From Ruminococcaceae bacterium UBA3323 (GTDB taxonomy: Bacteria > Bacillota > Clostridia > Oscillospirales > Acutalibacteraceae): a stretch of DNA of 64,000 nt. The translations under genes were made by a program, and so were the position numbers. Position 1 is the first letter of the stretch. The number at the start of each line of letters is the position of its first letter. Positions 26,155-34,856 of this stretch are shown here, in pieces. The stretch spans positions 1-64,000 of the forward strand of contig DESD01000055.1 in assembly GCA_002361935.1 (NCBI GenBank), written 5' to 3'. Below the pieces are notes generated by a model. That model ran no database searches. It had not been told where the DNA came from and worked only from the letters and a program-made list of their open reading frames with translations.

Positions 26155-26182
26155 TTGACTTTTTACGGACATATGGTATTAT
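26155..26182 (+). promoter_or_regulatory. Promoter of the membrane protein-sortase pair
   Basis: TTGACT, 16-base spacer, TATTAT. The -35 box overlaps the right arm of an 11-base inverted repeat (CAAATGAAAAG at 26105, CTTTTCATTTG at 26147), a possible operator or repeat remnant. Confidence 0.5.
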
Positions 26183-26212
26183 ATAAACGATATTATGAAA
26201 GAAGTTTAAATT

Positions 26213-26887
26213 ATGGCATATAAAATAAAAAAAGATCCTATTAAAAAAATACCGAAAGCCCAACTTGCTTTCTGGCTTATTGTGCGCCTTGCAATGATTA
26301 TATGTGCGGCATATTCCTTTGTCACCGGCGATCTTGTTATGGGCTTTGAATCTGTTTTCTGCTTCATCTTTACGCATTTATGGGATATGTTTCAGGTTTT
26401 CGGAAACGGTTCTTTTATCGAAGAGGTTCCCCCGCTTTCCCAGACTCTGCTTAACGTAATCATATTTGTAGGTATTGTCATCGGCTCTTATTTCGGCTTA
26501 TTTGACAGCCTGTCATGGTTTGATAATTTTATGCACGTGCTTTCAGGCTTTGTATGTGCCGCCTTCGGCTATGATTTTGCATGTATCATTCAGCGCAAAA
26601 AGGGGCAGTGTGCAGCAACGCTTGCCGCAATATTTTCGCTTATGTTTGCGCTTTCCATTGCAGTCAGTTGGGAATTTTATGAGTTTCTTATGGACACACT
26701 GCATGGCACAAATCTTCAGCTTGCCAAAAAGGGAGCGGAAACAGCCATGTTTGATTTATCAAAGTACCACGGCGAATACGGTTATATCGGTCTTGTTGAT
26801 ACCATGACGGATATGATGATGAATGCCTGCGGCGGCATAATCGGAATGATATTTATGATTGTTCTGCGCAACAAAAAGAAATCGTAG
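26213..26887 (+). CDS. Multi-pass membrane protein (DUF2238/YjdF-like)
   Basis: 224 aa with about six hydrophobic segments (for example WLIVRLAMIICAAYSFVTG, LLNVIIFVGIVIGSYFGLF, LAAIFSLMFALSIAVSW). The WFDNFMHVLSGF and SWEFYEFLMD motifs plus a late DTMTDMMMNACGGIIG segment are characteristic of the DUF2238 group of membrane proteins, whose function is unknown. It is followed after 35 bases by the sortase gene on the same strand, the two being separated by a short GC-rich repeat. Confidence 0.75.
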   Translation: MAYKIKKDPIKKIPKAQLAFWLIVRLAMIICAAYSFVTGDLVMGFESVFCFIFTHLWDMFQVFGNGSFIEEVPPLSQTLLNVIIFVGIVIGSYFGLFDSLSWFDNFMHVLSGFVCAAFGYDFACIIQRKKGQCAATLAAIFSLMFALSIAVSWEFYEFLMDTLHGTNLQLAKKGAETAMFDLSKYHGEYGYIGLVDTMTDMMMNACGGIIGMIFMIVLRNKKKS

Positions 26888-26914
26888 GGGGCGGCGTCCT
26901 CGACGCACCGATAT
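26884..26914 (+). repeat. Short GC-rich interspersed repeat
   Basis: GTAGGGGGCGGCGTCCTCGA then CGCACCGATA: a small hairpin-prone element sitting between two genes of one operon. Related copies lie at 27694, 34357 and 49290. Confidence 0.5.
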
Positions 26915-26922
26915 ATAAGGGT

Positions 26923-27684
26923 ATGAAAAAGAATAAAACAGCAAAAAGAATACTATTTCTGCTTGCAGCGGTTGTTTTTGCTTCGGCTGCCGTTTATCTT
27001 GCCGTGTTTTTCTGTAATCAGTATGCGGCAGACAAAGAATACAGCAGTGTGCCAACCAAGCCGGCGAATGAATATGAGCCTTTGGCTTATAATCCCATTG
27101 ATTTTGATACGCTCCTTAAAGGAAATGACGAAATCTACGCATGGATAAAAATTGATGACACAAAGGTTAATTATCCGATTGCCCAGCATAGCTCGGAAGA
27201 TGAGAGCTTTTATTTAACCCACAGTGCAATGGATAAATCCTACATTAAAAGCGGCGCAATTTATACCGAAACCTGCAATAAAAAGGATTTTTCGGATCCG
27301 GTAACCCTTGTTTACGGCCACAACAATTATGGCGACAGCATGTTTACAACGCTTCATAAATTTGAGGATAAGGATTTTTTTGACAGACACGAATTTGTTT
27401 ATATCTATACTCCTGCAAGAAAGCTTACCTATAAAATTATTTCTGCTTTCCAATATGATGACAGGCATATTATGAATACAAACAATTTTTCGGATGCAAC
27501 TGTTCTTTCGGAATTTCAGCAGATGCTTCTTAACCCCGAAAGCAAGAACAAAAATGTCCGTAATAATATGGATGAAATGAATGAAAGCAGTAAAATAATG
27601 GTGCTTTCAACCTGTATAACAGGAGATAAAAGCAGCAGATATCTTGTTTGCTGTTTGCTTGTTAATGATGAAAAAACAGATTAA
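26923..27684 (+). CDS. Class B sortase
   Basis: Membrane-anchored transpeptidase that attaches sorted proteins to cell wall or pilus, 253 aa. N-terminal signal anchor (ILFLLAAVVFASAAVYLAVFF, about 10-30); YAWIKIDDTKVNYPIAQ is the class B signature. The catalytic triad is His133 (VYGHNN), Cys231 (LSTC) and Arg239 (SSRYLV). No substrate with an LPxTG-like sorting signal is encoded in the window, so it probably serves unlinked proteins. The ribosome binding site is poor and close to the ATG. Confidence 0.92.
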   Translation: MKKNKTAKRILFLLAAVVFASAAVYLAVFFCNQYAADKEYSSVPTKPANEYEPLAYNPIDFDTLLKGNDEIYAWIKIDDTKVNYPIAQHSSEDESFYLTHSAMDKSYIKSGAIYTETCNKKDFSDPVTLVYGHNNYGDSMFTTLHKFEDKDFFDRHEFVYIYTPARKLTYKIISAFQYDDRHIMNTNNFSDATVLSEFQQMLLNPESKNKNVRNNMDEMNESSKIMVLSTCITGDKSSRYLVCCLLVNDEKTD

Positions 27685-27693
27685 TAAAAACAA

Positions 27694-27720
27694 TCGTAGG
27701 GGCGGATGATATCCGCCCGT
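27694..27720. repeat. Short GC-rich interspersed hairpin repeat
   Basis: TCGTAGGGGCGGAT with ATCCGCCCG: eight-base perfect stem around GAT. Same family as the element at 26884. Confidence 0.5.
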
Positions 27721-27746
27721 TCTTCATTGCTTAAGCCATATAAATC

Positions 27747-27776
27747 GCGGACAAGCCATGTTCGTCCGCTTTTTTT
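27747..27776 (+). terminator. Terminator of the sortase operon
   Basis: GCGGAC pairs with GTCCGC around an 11-base loop, followed by seven T on the plus strand. Confidence 0.65.
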
Positions 27777-27782
27777 GCACAA

Positions 27783-27810
27783 AAATACTCCCTCTGATGA
27801 GGGAGTATTT
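27783..27810. terminator. Bidirectional terminator between sortase and ABC exporter genes
   Basis: AAATACTCCCTC pairs perfectly with GAGGGAGTATTT around TGAT, with T runs in both directions. It ends the minus-strand ABC exporter operon and backs up the sortase terminator. Confidence 0.85.
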
Positions 27811-27814
27811 TTAT

Positions 27815-29653
27815 TTAAGCAAGCTTGGCTTTACCTGTGCAAAGCTCATAATATCTGCCCTTAAGCTCCAAAAGCACCTCGTGGTTGCCCCGTTCAAGGA
27901 TTTCGCCGTGCTCCAGAACCATAATTGCATCTGAATTTCTTACTGTTGAAAGTCTGTGTGCAATAACAAAAACGGTTCTGCCAATCATAAGCCTATCCAT
28001 ACCATGCTCAATATGAAGCTCCGTTCTTGTATCAACAGAAGAGGTTGCCTCATCAAGAATAAGAACTGCCGGCTTCGCAACTGCTGCCCTTGCAATGGAA
28101 AGAAGCTGCCTCTGCCCCTGGGAAAGATTATCTCCGTCCCCCGAAATAACAGTGTGATAACCATTCGGCAATCTGCGTATAAAGCTGTGCGCCGAAGCAA
28201 GCTTTGCTGCAGCAATACATTCCTCATCCGTTGCTTCCAGCCTGCCGTAACGAATATTATCCATAACCGTTCCCGTAAACAAATGGGTATCCTGCAGAAC
28301 AATGGAAAGTGATTTTCTTAAATCATCCTTTTTAATACGCTTGATATCTATTCCGTCGTAGGTAATAACGCCGTCCTGAATATCATAAAAGCGGTTTATA
28401 AGATTTGTAATGGTTGTTTTGCCTGCTCCGGTTGATCCGACAAACGCAATCTTCTGACCCGGCTTTGCATAAAGGCTTACATTTTTCAAAACGGTTTTTT
28501 CCGGAACATAGCCAAAGGTAACATTATCAAAAATAACATTTCCCTCAACAGGTGTTAATGTGCCGTTATCATTCCAGTACCACTTTCTTTCGCCGTTTTC
28601 ATATTCTTCTTTAAGCGTAACCGTACCCTCATCAATTTCCGGTTCCATTTCCATAACCTCAAAAACACGTTCCGCACCTGCAAGAGCAGAAAAAATCGTA
28701 TTCATCTGGTTTGTAATCTGGTTTATCGGCTGTGAAAACTGCCTTGTATACGTTAAGAAGGAGGTCAGCTTACCGATTGTAAAGGAAACCGGATTTGCAA
28801 TAACAAGCAAGGCACCTATAATTGTTATAACAGCATAGGCTGTATTGTTTATTCCTGCTGAACAGGGGCCCATAATGCCCGAATAGAAGTTTGCCTTGGT
28901 TGCACTTTTTCTGAAATTCTCATTTAATTCACGGAATTCCTCGTTTGCTTCGTTTTCGTGATTAAAAACCTTAACAACCTTCATACCCTCAACGGTTTCC
29001 TCAATAAAGCCGTTCATTTCACCAAGATTTTTCTGCTGAAGCTGAAAATATTTTCTTGTTTTCTTGCCGATAGTGGAAGCAACAAAAATCATAAGAACAA
29101 GAAAAACAATCATGATAAGGAACAAACGCCAGTTGAAATAAATCATCATAACAACAATGCCTATCATTGTAAATACGGATGAAACAAGCTGAACAATAGA
29201 CTGTTCCAGCATCATCTGCATATTATCAACATCGTTTGTAAAACGGCTCATAATTTCGCCGTGGGTTTTACTGTCAAAATATCTCAGCGGAAGAGACTGA
29301 AGGTGATTGAATAAATCCTTTCTGATTGTGTTTGATGTTTTATAGGCGATGGTAACCATGATTTTGCTTTGTGCAAAGCTCAGAACAGAAGCAATAACAT
29401 AAAACAATGCAAGTATGATAAGCTGTTTTATAAGCTCTGCCTTATCAAAATGAGGATAAATTGCCTTATCAATAATCGGCTGAAGCCTTGCAGAGGCAAG
29501 AACCGAGCAGGCTGTTGAAGCAACAACCGTAAATGAAACCAAAATAAGAAGATACTTGCTTTTGCCTATATATTCAAGCATTTTGTTAATCGTTTTCTTT
29601 GCGTTCTTCGGCTTTGCATATCCTCCGTTTGGCGCTCCGTGCGGTCCCGGCAT
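27815..29653 (-). CDS. ABC exporter half-transporter, canonical subunit
   Basis: 612 aa, six-helix permease (about 30-320) fused to an ATPase. Walker A GSTGAGKTT, signature LSQGQRQ, Walker B LILDEATSSVD with the catalytic Glu intact, and a terminal His switch (IAHRLST). It probably pairs with the upstream gene's product as a heterodimeric type IV exporter for drugs, lipids or peptides. The ORF starts at the upstream stop codon, and the two genes are co-transcribed with a marR regulator. Confidence 0.93.
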   Translation of the reverse strand: MPGPHGAPNGGYAKPKNAKKTINKMLEYIGKSKYLLILVSFTVVASTACSVLASARLQPIIDKAIYPHFDKAELIKQLIILALFYVIASVLSFAQSKIMVTIAYKTSNTIRKDLFNHLQSLPLRYFDSKTHGEIMSRFTNDVDNMQMMLEQSIVQLVSSVFTMIGIVVMMIYFNWRLFLIMIVFLVLMIFVASTIGKKTRKYFQLQQKNLGEMNGFIEETVEGMKVVKVFNHENEANEEFRELNENFRKSATKANFYSGIMGPCSAGINNTAYAVITIIGALLVIANPVSFTIGKLTSFLTYTRQFSQPINQITNQMNTIFSALAGAERVFEVMEMEPEIDEGTVTLKEEYENGERKWYWNDNGTLTPVEGNVIFDNVTFGYVPEKTVLKNVSLYAKPGQKIAFVGSTGAGKTTITNLINRFYDIQDGVITYDGIDIKRIKKDDLRKSLSIVLQDTHLFTGTVMDNIRYGRLEATDEECIAAAKLASAHSFIRRLPNGYHTVISGDGDNLSQGQRQLLSIARAAVAKPAVLILDEATSSVDTRTELHIEHGMDRLMIGRTVFVIAHRLSTVRNSDAIMVLEHGEILERGNHEVLLELKGRYYELCTGKAKLA

Positions 29654-31437
29654 TATTCAATCACTCCTTTCTGCTGTGTAGTATAAATTTCCTGATAAAT
29701 TTCATTTGTTTCCATAAGCTCATCGTGCCTGCCGATGCCTTTGATTTCTCCGTCATCCATAACCAGAATTTTGTCTGCATCCTTAACAGACGAAATTCTC
29801 TGGGCTATAATAAATACGGTAGTATCCTTAAGCTCATGATAGAAAGCATTGCGGATTTTAGCCTCCGTTGCTGTATCAACTGCCGAGGTTGAATCATCAA
29901 GAATAAGAATTTTCGGCTTTTTAATCATAGCACGGGCAATACAAAGGCGCTGCTTCTGTCCGCCCGAAAGGTTTAAACCGCCCTGAGCAAGAACCGTATC
30001 ATAGCCATCGGGCTGACGCATAATGAAATCGTGTGCCTGTGCAGCCTTGCACGCTGCCGTAATTTCCTCATCTGTGGCATCCTTTTTACCCCAACGGATA
30101 TTTTCCTTGATTGTGCCTGTAAACAGAACGTTGTTCTGAAGAACAACGCCGATAAGCTCTCTCAGTTCTTCAATATCATAGTCACGAACATCAACATCAT
30201 CAATAAGAACTCTTCCGCCCGTTACATCATAAAGCCTTGGTATAAGCGAAATCAAGCTGGATTTTCCGCAGCCGGTTCCGCCCACAATGCCTATAATCTG
30301 GCCCGGCTCTGCAGTAAAGCTGATGTTGTTCAGTATATCATCCCCGTCTGTCTGCGTGGAATATCTGAAATTAACATTTTCAAACTGTACCTTTCCGCTT
30401 TTGCCGGAAGTAAGAGTTTCCTGTCTGTTTACGATATCTATATCGGCATCAAGCACCTCTTTGATACGATCGGCACAAGCCTTTCCCCTTGCAACCATAA
30501 CAAGTATCATGGCAATCATCATAAGGCTCATAAGAATCTCCATAACATAAGAGATAAAGCTTAAAAGATCACCCGTTGTCATATCGCCTACGCTGATTGA
30601 AATGCCGCCCCTGTAAATAACAATTACCATGGTAAGGTTAAAAATCAGCATCATAAGCGGCATGGCAAGAATAATCATGCCTGCTGCCTTTGCACCCATT
30701 GCGGATAAATCATCATTTGCCTTTTTAAACTTTTTCTTTTCATGATCTTCTCGAACAAAGGCCTTTACAACCCGGATTCCGATAAGATTTTCCTGTACAA
30801 CACTGTTTAAAGCATCAATTTTCTTCTGCATTTTCTTGAACATCGGAAAGCCGACCTTCATAACAATGCCAACCGCAATAATAATTAAGGGAAGCGCAAA
30901 CAAAAGCATGGAAGCAAGCTTTGGATTGATGGAAACAGCAAAGAACGATGCAACGATAAGCATGGAAGGCATACGTATAAGCATACGAAGAATCATCATC
31001 GTCATATTTTGAATCATTGTAACATCATTTGTAAGCCTTGTTGTAAGAGAGGCTGTTGAAAATTCATCAATATTTTTAAAGGAAAACGATGAAATTTTTT
31101 TGAACATTGCATTTCTTATTCTTGAAGCATATTTCTGGCTTACCTCTGAAGAAAGCTTCATACAGGTAATACCGCCGACAATTGCAACAAGGGAAACCAG
31201 TATCATAACAACCGCTTCCTTAAGAACATACGCCCTTCCGTCAGCAGCACTCATAGTTTCGTTGATAACAGGCGTAACACCGTTATCAATAATTTTTCCC
31301 ATTAATTTCGGCAGATAAAGCTGGCAGGCAGCCTCCAGCACCATGCCGAGAGAGCCTACGATGGAAGCAAACCACAGCCCCTTCAAAAATTTAATAAGTC
31401 TTGTTTTGCTTTTCTTTTTTGTTTTCTTATTTGTCAC
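29653..31437 (-). CDS. ABC exporter half-transporter, degenerate-site subunit
   Basis: 594 aa, permease plus ATPase. Walker A GGTGCGKSS, signature LSGGQKQ, but Walker B reads LILDDSTSAVD: Asp replaces the catalytic Glu and the switch His is Gln (IAQRIS). This is the known asymmetry of heterodimeric exporters such as TM287/288 and BmrCD. A GTG at 31437, nine bases after AAGGAG and overlapping the marR stop, is the likely start; an ATG at 31446 lies directly on the ribosome binding site, and the frame runs to 31500. Confidence 0.92.
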   Translation of the reverse strand: MTNKKTKKKSKTRLIKFLKGLWFASIVGSLGMVLEAACQLYLPKLMGKIIDNGVTPVINETMSAADGRAYVLKEAVVMILVSLVAIVGGITCMKLSSEVSQKYASRIRNAMFKKISSFSFKNIDEFSTASLTTRLTNDVTMIQNMTMMILRMLIRMPSMLIVASFFAVSINPKLASMLLFALPLIIIAVGIVMKVGFPMFKKMQKKIDALNSVVQENLIGIRVVKAFVREDHEKKKFKKANDDLSAMGAKAAGMIILAMPLMMLIFNLTMVIVIYRGGISISVGDMTTGDLLSFISYVMEILMSLMMIAMILVMVARGKACADRIKEVLDADIDIVNRQETLTSGKSGKVQFENVNFRYSTQTDGDDILNNISFTAEPGQIIGIVGGTGCGKSSLISLIPRLYDVTGGRVLIDDVDVRDYDIEELRELIGVVLQNNVLFTGTIKENIRWGKKDATDEEITAACKAAQAHDFIMRQPDGYDTVLAQGGLNLSGGQKQRLCIARAMIKKPKILILDDSTSAVDTATEAKIRNAFYHELKDTTVFIIAQRISSVKDADKILVMDDGEIKGIGRHDELMETNEIYQEIYTTQQKGVIE

Positions 31438-31921
31438 ATTCTTCATCTCCTTCAAAATCATGCGGACGCTTATAGGAGTAATCCGCTTCGCCCGTAGCAT
31501 TAAAAATAATTCGGTCTAAATATAACCTTAAATTCCCGATTTCTTCCTCACTGAAGCCGTCAAGCATTCTTTTATGATTGTCAAACAGCTTTTCCTGGAT
31601 ATTTTTAATCGCTGTTCTGCCCTTTTCATTTATAAATATATGGCTTGTTCTTGCATCATTTTCATCATTTTTCTTTTCAATAAAGCCCTGTTTCTCAAGT
31701 CTTTTAAGCGACACGGATATACTGGCAAGGCTTGTATGAAGATATTTTGCAATTTCAGACGGCTTCAGACCTTCCTTATGCATAATTAAAAATAAGATTT
31801 CATCCTGCCCCTGAAATACACCGTTCTCCGATAAAACAGAGCGGAAATTATCCTTTCCTAATTTGGAAAGATAATTAACTATAGGAAATAACGGAAAATG
31901 CGCTTTGCATCCTTTATGCAC
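31427..31921 (-). CDS. MarR family transcriptional regulator
   Basis: 164 aa winged-helix repressor: GLKPSEIAKYLHTSLASISVSLKRLEKQGFIEKKNDENDARTSHIFINEKG is the full helix-turn-helix and wing, including the DxR wing motif. Starts with GTG, GGGAGGG six bases upstream. First gene of an operon with the two ABC half-transporters. A palindrome just downstream of its promoter suggests autoregulation with release by an exported ligand. Confidence 0.92.
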   Translation of the reverse strand: MHKGCKAHFPLFPIVNYLSKLGKDNFRSVLSENGVFQGQDEILFLIMHKEGLKPSEIAKYLHTSLASISVSLKRLEKQGFIEKKNDENDARTSHIFINEKGRTAIKNIQEKLFDNHKRMLDGFSEEEIGNLRLYLDRIIFNATGEADYSYKRPHDFEGDEECDK

Positions 31922-31959
31922 ATCAATCCCTCCCGATAAAAAAAGTTATGTGCCTAACA

Positions 31960-31971
31960 TTAGTTGACTAA
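31960..31971. promoter_or_regulatory. Putative MarR operator
   Basis: TTAGTTGACTAA: half-sites TTAGT and ACTAA around TG, starting about six bases downstream of the -10 box, so a bound repressor would block initiation. MarR proteins often bind similar short palindromes; binding by this protein is inferred. Confidence 0.6.
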
Positions 31972-31976
31972 CGAAC

Positions 31977-32005
31977 ATTTTACATACGAACGTTATATTT
32001 GTCAA
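31977..32005 (-). promoter_or_regulatory. Promoter of the marR-ABC operon
   Basis: Minus strand: consensus TTGACA (32005-32000), 17-base spacer, TAAAAT (31982-31977). Confidence 0.8.
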
Positions 32006-32043
32006 GCATAAATTATAAAAATTCACAATTATTAACACTATAT

Positions 32044-32072
32044 TTGCAAAACAATATAGATTGTGTTAGAAT
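32044..32072 (+). promoter_or_regulatory. Promoter of rsmA-MATE
   Basis: TTGCAA, 17-base spacer, TAGAAT; the rsmA ATG follows 25 bases later, with GAGGT before it. Divergent from the marR promoter. Confidence 0.65.
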
Positions 32073-32097
32073 ATGCGATTGAATTGAGGTATACAGT

Positions 32098-32946
32098 ATG
32101 AATTTATATGATTACAATACAGTAAACAGAATATTAACCTCCCACGACTTTACCTTTTCAAAAGCACTCGGTCAGAATTTCATTATAGATCCCGAGGTAT
32201 GCCCGGCTATGGCAGCAGAACTTTCTGCCGATGATAAAACCGGTGTGCTTGAAATCGGCCCGGGTATCGGCGTGCTTACAAAGGAGCTTTGCAAAACCTG
32301 CGGAAAGGTTGTTTCAATTGAGCTTGATAAACGGCTTTTTCCTGTTTTAAGGGAAACGCTCGGCGGTTTTAACAACCTTGAAATCATTGAGGGAGATGTT
32401 CTTAAACTCAATTTACACGAAATCATTAAAGAAAAATTCAGCAATATGCATTCCGTGAAAGTTTGTGCAAACCTGCCTTATTATATAACCTCGCCCGTTA
32501 TTATGACTTTGCTTGAACAGAAGCTTCCCATAGACGAAATTATCGTTATGGTTCAGAAAGAGGCTGCGGAACGGCTTACCGCCGAAATCGGGTCAAGAGA
32601 ATCAGGCGCAGTTACCGTTGCCGTGAATTACTATGCAGAATCCGAAATGCTTTTCGAGGTTAAAAAAAGCAGCTTTTGCCCGTCCCCTAAGGTAGACAGT
32701 GCAGTCATTCGGCTTAAAATCAGAAAAAAACCCGCAGTAAAGATTGAAAACGAAGAGCACTTCTTCAAAATCGTTAAGGCTGCCTTTTCTCAAAGAAGGA
32801 AAACAGCTGTCAACTGCCTTTCAAACGGACTTGGAATTCCGAAGGCAAAAGTCGGTGAGGCACTGCATGCAATCGGCAAGGATGAAAAATCACGTGCCGA
32901 AGGCTTCACCATGGAGGAGTTTGCACAGCTTTCGGAACTGATATAG
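32098..32946 (+). CDS. rsmA: 16S rRNA dimethyladenosine methyltransferase
   Basis: KsgA-type enzyme adding four methyl groups to two adjacent adenines of helix 45 in 16S rRNA, 282 aa. GQNFIIDPEV, the SAM motif VLEIGPGIGVLTKEL, and the catalytic NLPYYITSPV are present, with the RRKTAVN C-terminal block. Resistance-type Erm proteins share the fold, but length and C-terminal domain are those of housekeeping RsmA. Followed after 22 bases by the MATE gene. Confidence 0.95.
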   Translation: MNLYDYNTVNRILTSHDFTFSKALGQNFIIDPEVCPAMAAELSADDKTGVLEIGPGIGVLTKELCKTCGKVVSIELDKRLFPVLRETLGGFNNLEIIEGDVLKLNLHEIIKEKFSNMHSVKVCANLPYYITSPVIMTLLEQKLPIDEIIVMVQKEAAERLTAEIGSRESGAVTVAVNYYAESEMLFEVKKSSFCPSPKVDSAVIRLKIRKKPAVKIENEEHFFKIVKAAFSQRRKTAVNCLSNGLGIPKAKVGEALHAIGKDEKSRAEGFTMEEFAQLSELI

Positions 32947-32968
32947 CTGATATAAAGGAGGATTAAAT

Positions 32969-34360
32969 ATGGCATCTAAAGAAAAAAGAGAAAATATCTT
33001 TTCTTCATATCCGATACCAAAAGCAGTTGCGGCGCTTGCCATTCCGTCTGTTCTTTCAAGCATCGTTAATGTTGTCTATAATATGGCAGACACGTATTTC
33101 GTTTCTCTTATGAAAGACACCGATGCAACGGCGGCGGTTTCAATAACAATGCCTGTTTTTCTATTCTTTGTTGCATTCGGAAACATATTCGGCGTAGGCG
33201 GCTCGGCTTATATCTCCCGCTCCATGGGAGAGGGCAAAAAAGAAAAGGTAAAAAAAATAAGCGCCTTTTCCATTTATTCATCCATACTTTCAGGCGCAAT
33301 TCTTCTTGCCCTGATTTTAATTTTTATCCATCCGCTTATCAATGCACTCGGTGCAACAAACAAAGCAATCTATAATTACGGCTATGATTATCTGAAATAC
33401 ATCGCAATCGGCGGTCCAATGATTGTTACCTCCATAACGGCAAGCAACCTTGTAAGAGGCGAGGGTGCCGCCAAGGAATCCATGATTGGTATGATGATCG
33501 GAACCGTAACAAATATTATTCTTGATCCCATCATGATTTTAACCCTTGATATGGGCGTCGGCGGCGCTGCCATTGCAACGGTTATCGGAAATATAGCATC
33601 CGTTGTTTATTATGCGGTTTATCTGATAAAAGGCAATTCTATTTTATCCTGCAATCCTGCCCGCTTTTCCGTTAAAGAGGGAATTGCAAAAAACGTTATT
33701 CCAATCGGAATTCCTGCTGCAATAAACAATATTTTAATGAGCCTTTCCAATATTATTCTGAACAATTTTATGAAAGAGTTCGGCGGAGAAGCCGTTGCCG
33801 CTTTGGGCATTGCAATGAAGGTGAATATGCTTATTGTTTTTGTTCAGATGGGAACGGGAATGGGTGTTCAGCCTCTTATCGGGTATTCCTACGGAGCAAA
33901 AAATATGGAACGGCTTCGGAAAACCATGAAATTTACAATGCTCTGCACCTTTGTTATCGGCACGGTTTTAACCATAATCTATTTTATTTTCACACCGCAG
34001 ATTATCAATATCTTCAATGGTGAAAGAAATCAGCTTGTAACGGATTACGGTGTTAAAATTCTTCGCGGACTGAATATTGCAGGTCCGTTTATCGGAATTT
34101 TATTTACTTATAACTTTGCCTTTCAGGGCATGGGAAAACCGATTCCAAGCCTTATTCTTTCGCTTGGCAGGCAGGGGCTTATCTTTCTTCCGTTTCTGAT
34201 TGTAATGAGTAAATACGTCGGCTTCAACGGAATTGTTTATGCACAGTCCACAGCAGACCTTGCATGTATCATTCTTGCAATCATCATGTTTTCCGTAATC
34301 AAAGCCAAAATCAAAAAAGACCCGGCATATCATCTGCAAAAGAGCAATGAAGCATCATAA
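32969..34360 (+). CDS. MATE family efflux transporter
   Basis: 463 aa, 12 predicted helices. The first-half MADTYFVSLMKDTDATAAVSITMPVFLFFVAFGNIFGVGGSAYISR block and second-half repeat VAALGIAMKVNMLIVFVQMGTGMGVQPLIGYSYGA are typical of the DinF/NorM-type superfamily. It would export cationic compounds by Na+ or H+ antiport; the substrate is unknown. AAAGGAGG precedes the ATG, probably in one mRNA with rsmA. Confidence 0.9.
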   Translation: MASKEKRENIFSSYPIPKAVAALAIPSVLSSIVNVVYNMADTYFVSLMKDTDATAAVSITMPVFLFFVAFGNIFGVGGSAYISRSMGEGKKEKVKKISAFSIYSSILSGAILLALILIFIHPLINALGATNKAIYNYGYDYLKYIAIGGPMIVTSITASNLVRGEGAAKESMIGMMIGTVTNIILDPIMILTLDMGVGGAAIATVIGNIASVVYYAVYLIKGNSILSCNPARFSVKEGIAKNVIPIGIPAAINNILMSLSNIILNNFMKEFGGEAVAALGIAMKVNMLIVFVQMGTGMGVQPLIGYSYGAKNMERLRKTMKFTMLCTFVIGTVLTIIYFIFTPQIINIFNGERNQLVTDYGVKILRGLNIAGPFIGILFTYNFAFQGMGKPIPSLILSLGRQGLIFLPFLIVMSKYVGFNGIVYAQSTADLACIILAIIMFSVIKAKIKKDPAYHLQKSNEAS

Positions 34361-34389
34361 GGGTGCGGTATTCCCGATGCACCGAAACG
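34357..34389. repeat. Short GC-rich interspersed repeat
   Basis: GGGTGCGGTATTCCCGATGC followed by ACCGAAACGG, starting at the MATE stop codon. Resembles the element at 26884. Confidence 0.45.
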
Positions 34390-34433
34390 GTAAAGCATTC
34401 AGCTATTTTGAATACCGGGCAAACAATACCTGC

Positions 34434-34476
34434 AAAAAAAACGAGCAAGTGCTGCGCACCTGCCCGTTTTATTTTT
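34434..34476. terminator. Bidirectional terminator between MATE and DUF3795 genes
   Basis: AACGAGCAAGTGC pairs with GCACCTGCCCGTT (two mismatches) around TGC, flanked by an A run and a T run. It serves both convergent operons. Confidence 0.75.
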
Positions 34477-34852
34477 ATAACCTGATTCCGCTTTTAATAA
34501 ACTCCATCAGCCTTTCGGCATCATCAAAAGCATCGTAATCACCCACTATTCCATTACGATGATAAACGATTCCTTTCTGCTCATTTGCTTCAAGACAATC
34601 AAGCAAATACCTTTCCCCATATTTTTTAGCAAACAGCGTAAAAGCATACGGTTTTATTTTATTCAGCAAGCCTTTTCTGCAATCTTCATCGCAATTATAA
34701 CAATGCTCTAATTCCTTTTTAATAGAACACCTTCTGTTTTCACACCAATCCTTATCCGGGCAATCCCCTGAATTACAGCCGCTGCATCTGTCATTTTCCG
34801 AACACAGACAGCAGGCAAGCCCGCATCGTGCAATACCCAATTCTCTTTTCAT
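34475..34852 (-). CDS. DUF3795 cysteine-rich protein
   Basis: 125 aa. Twelve cysteines in the first 60 residues (CGLACCLCSENDRCSGCNSGDC, then CENRRC, CYNCDEDC) fit the DUF3795 family, probably a zinc-binding fold. Function unknown. The ATG at 34852 (MKRELGIARC) is chosen because AGGA lies about eight bases before it, while an earlier ATG at 34867 has none. It is the last gene of the operon beginning with the alpha-galactosidase. Confidence 0.8.
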   Translation of the reverse strand: MKRELGIARCGLACCLCSENDRCSGCNSGDCPDKDWCENRRCSIKKELEHCYNCDEDCRKGLLNKIKPYAFTLFAKKYGERYLLDCLEANEQKGIVYHRNGIVGDYDAFDDAERLMEFIKSGIRL

Positions 34853-34856
34853 GGAT

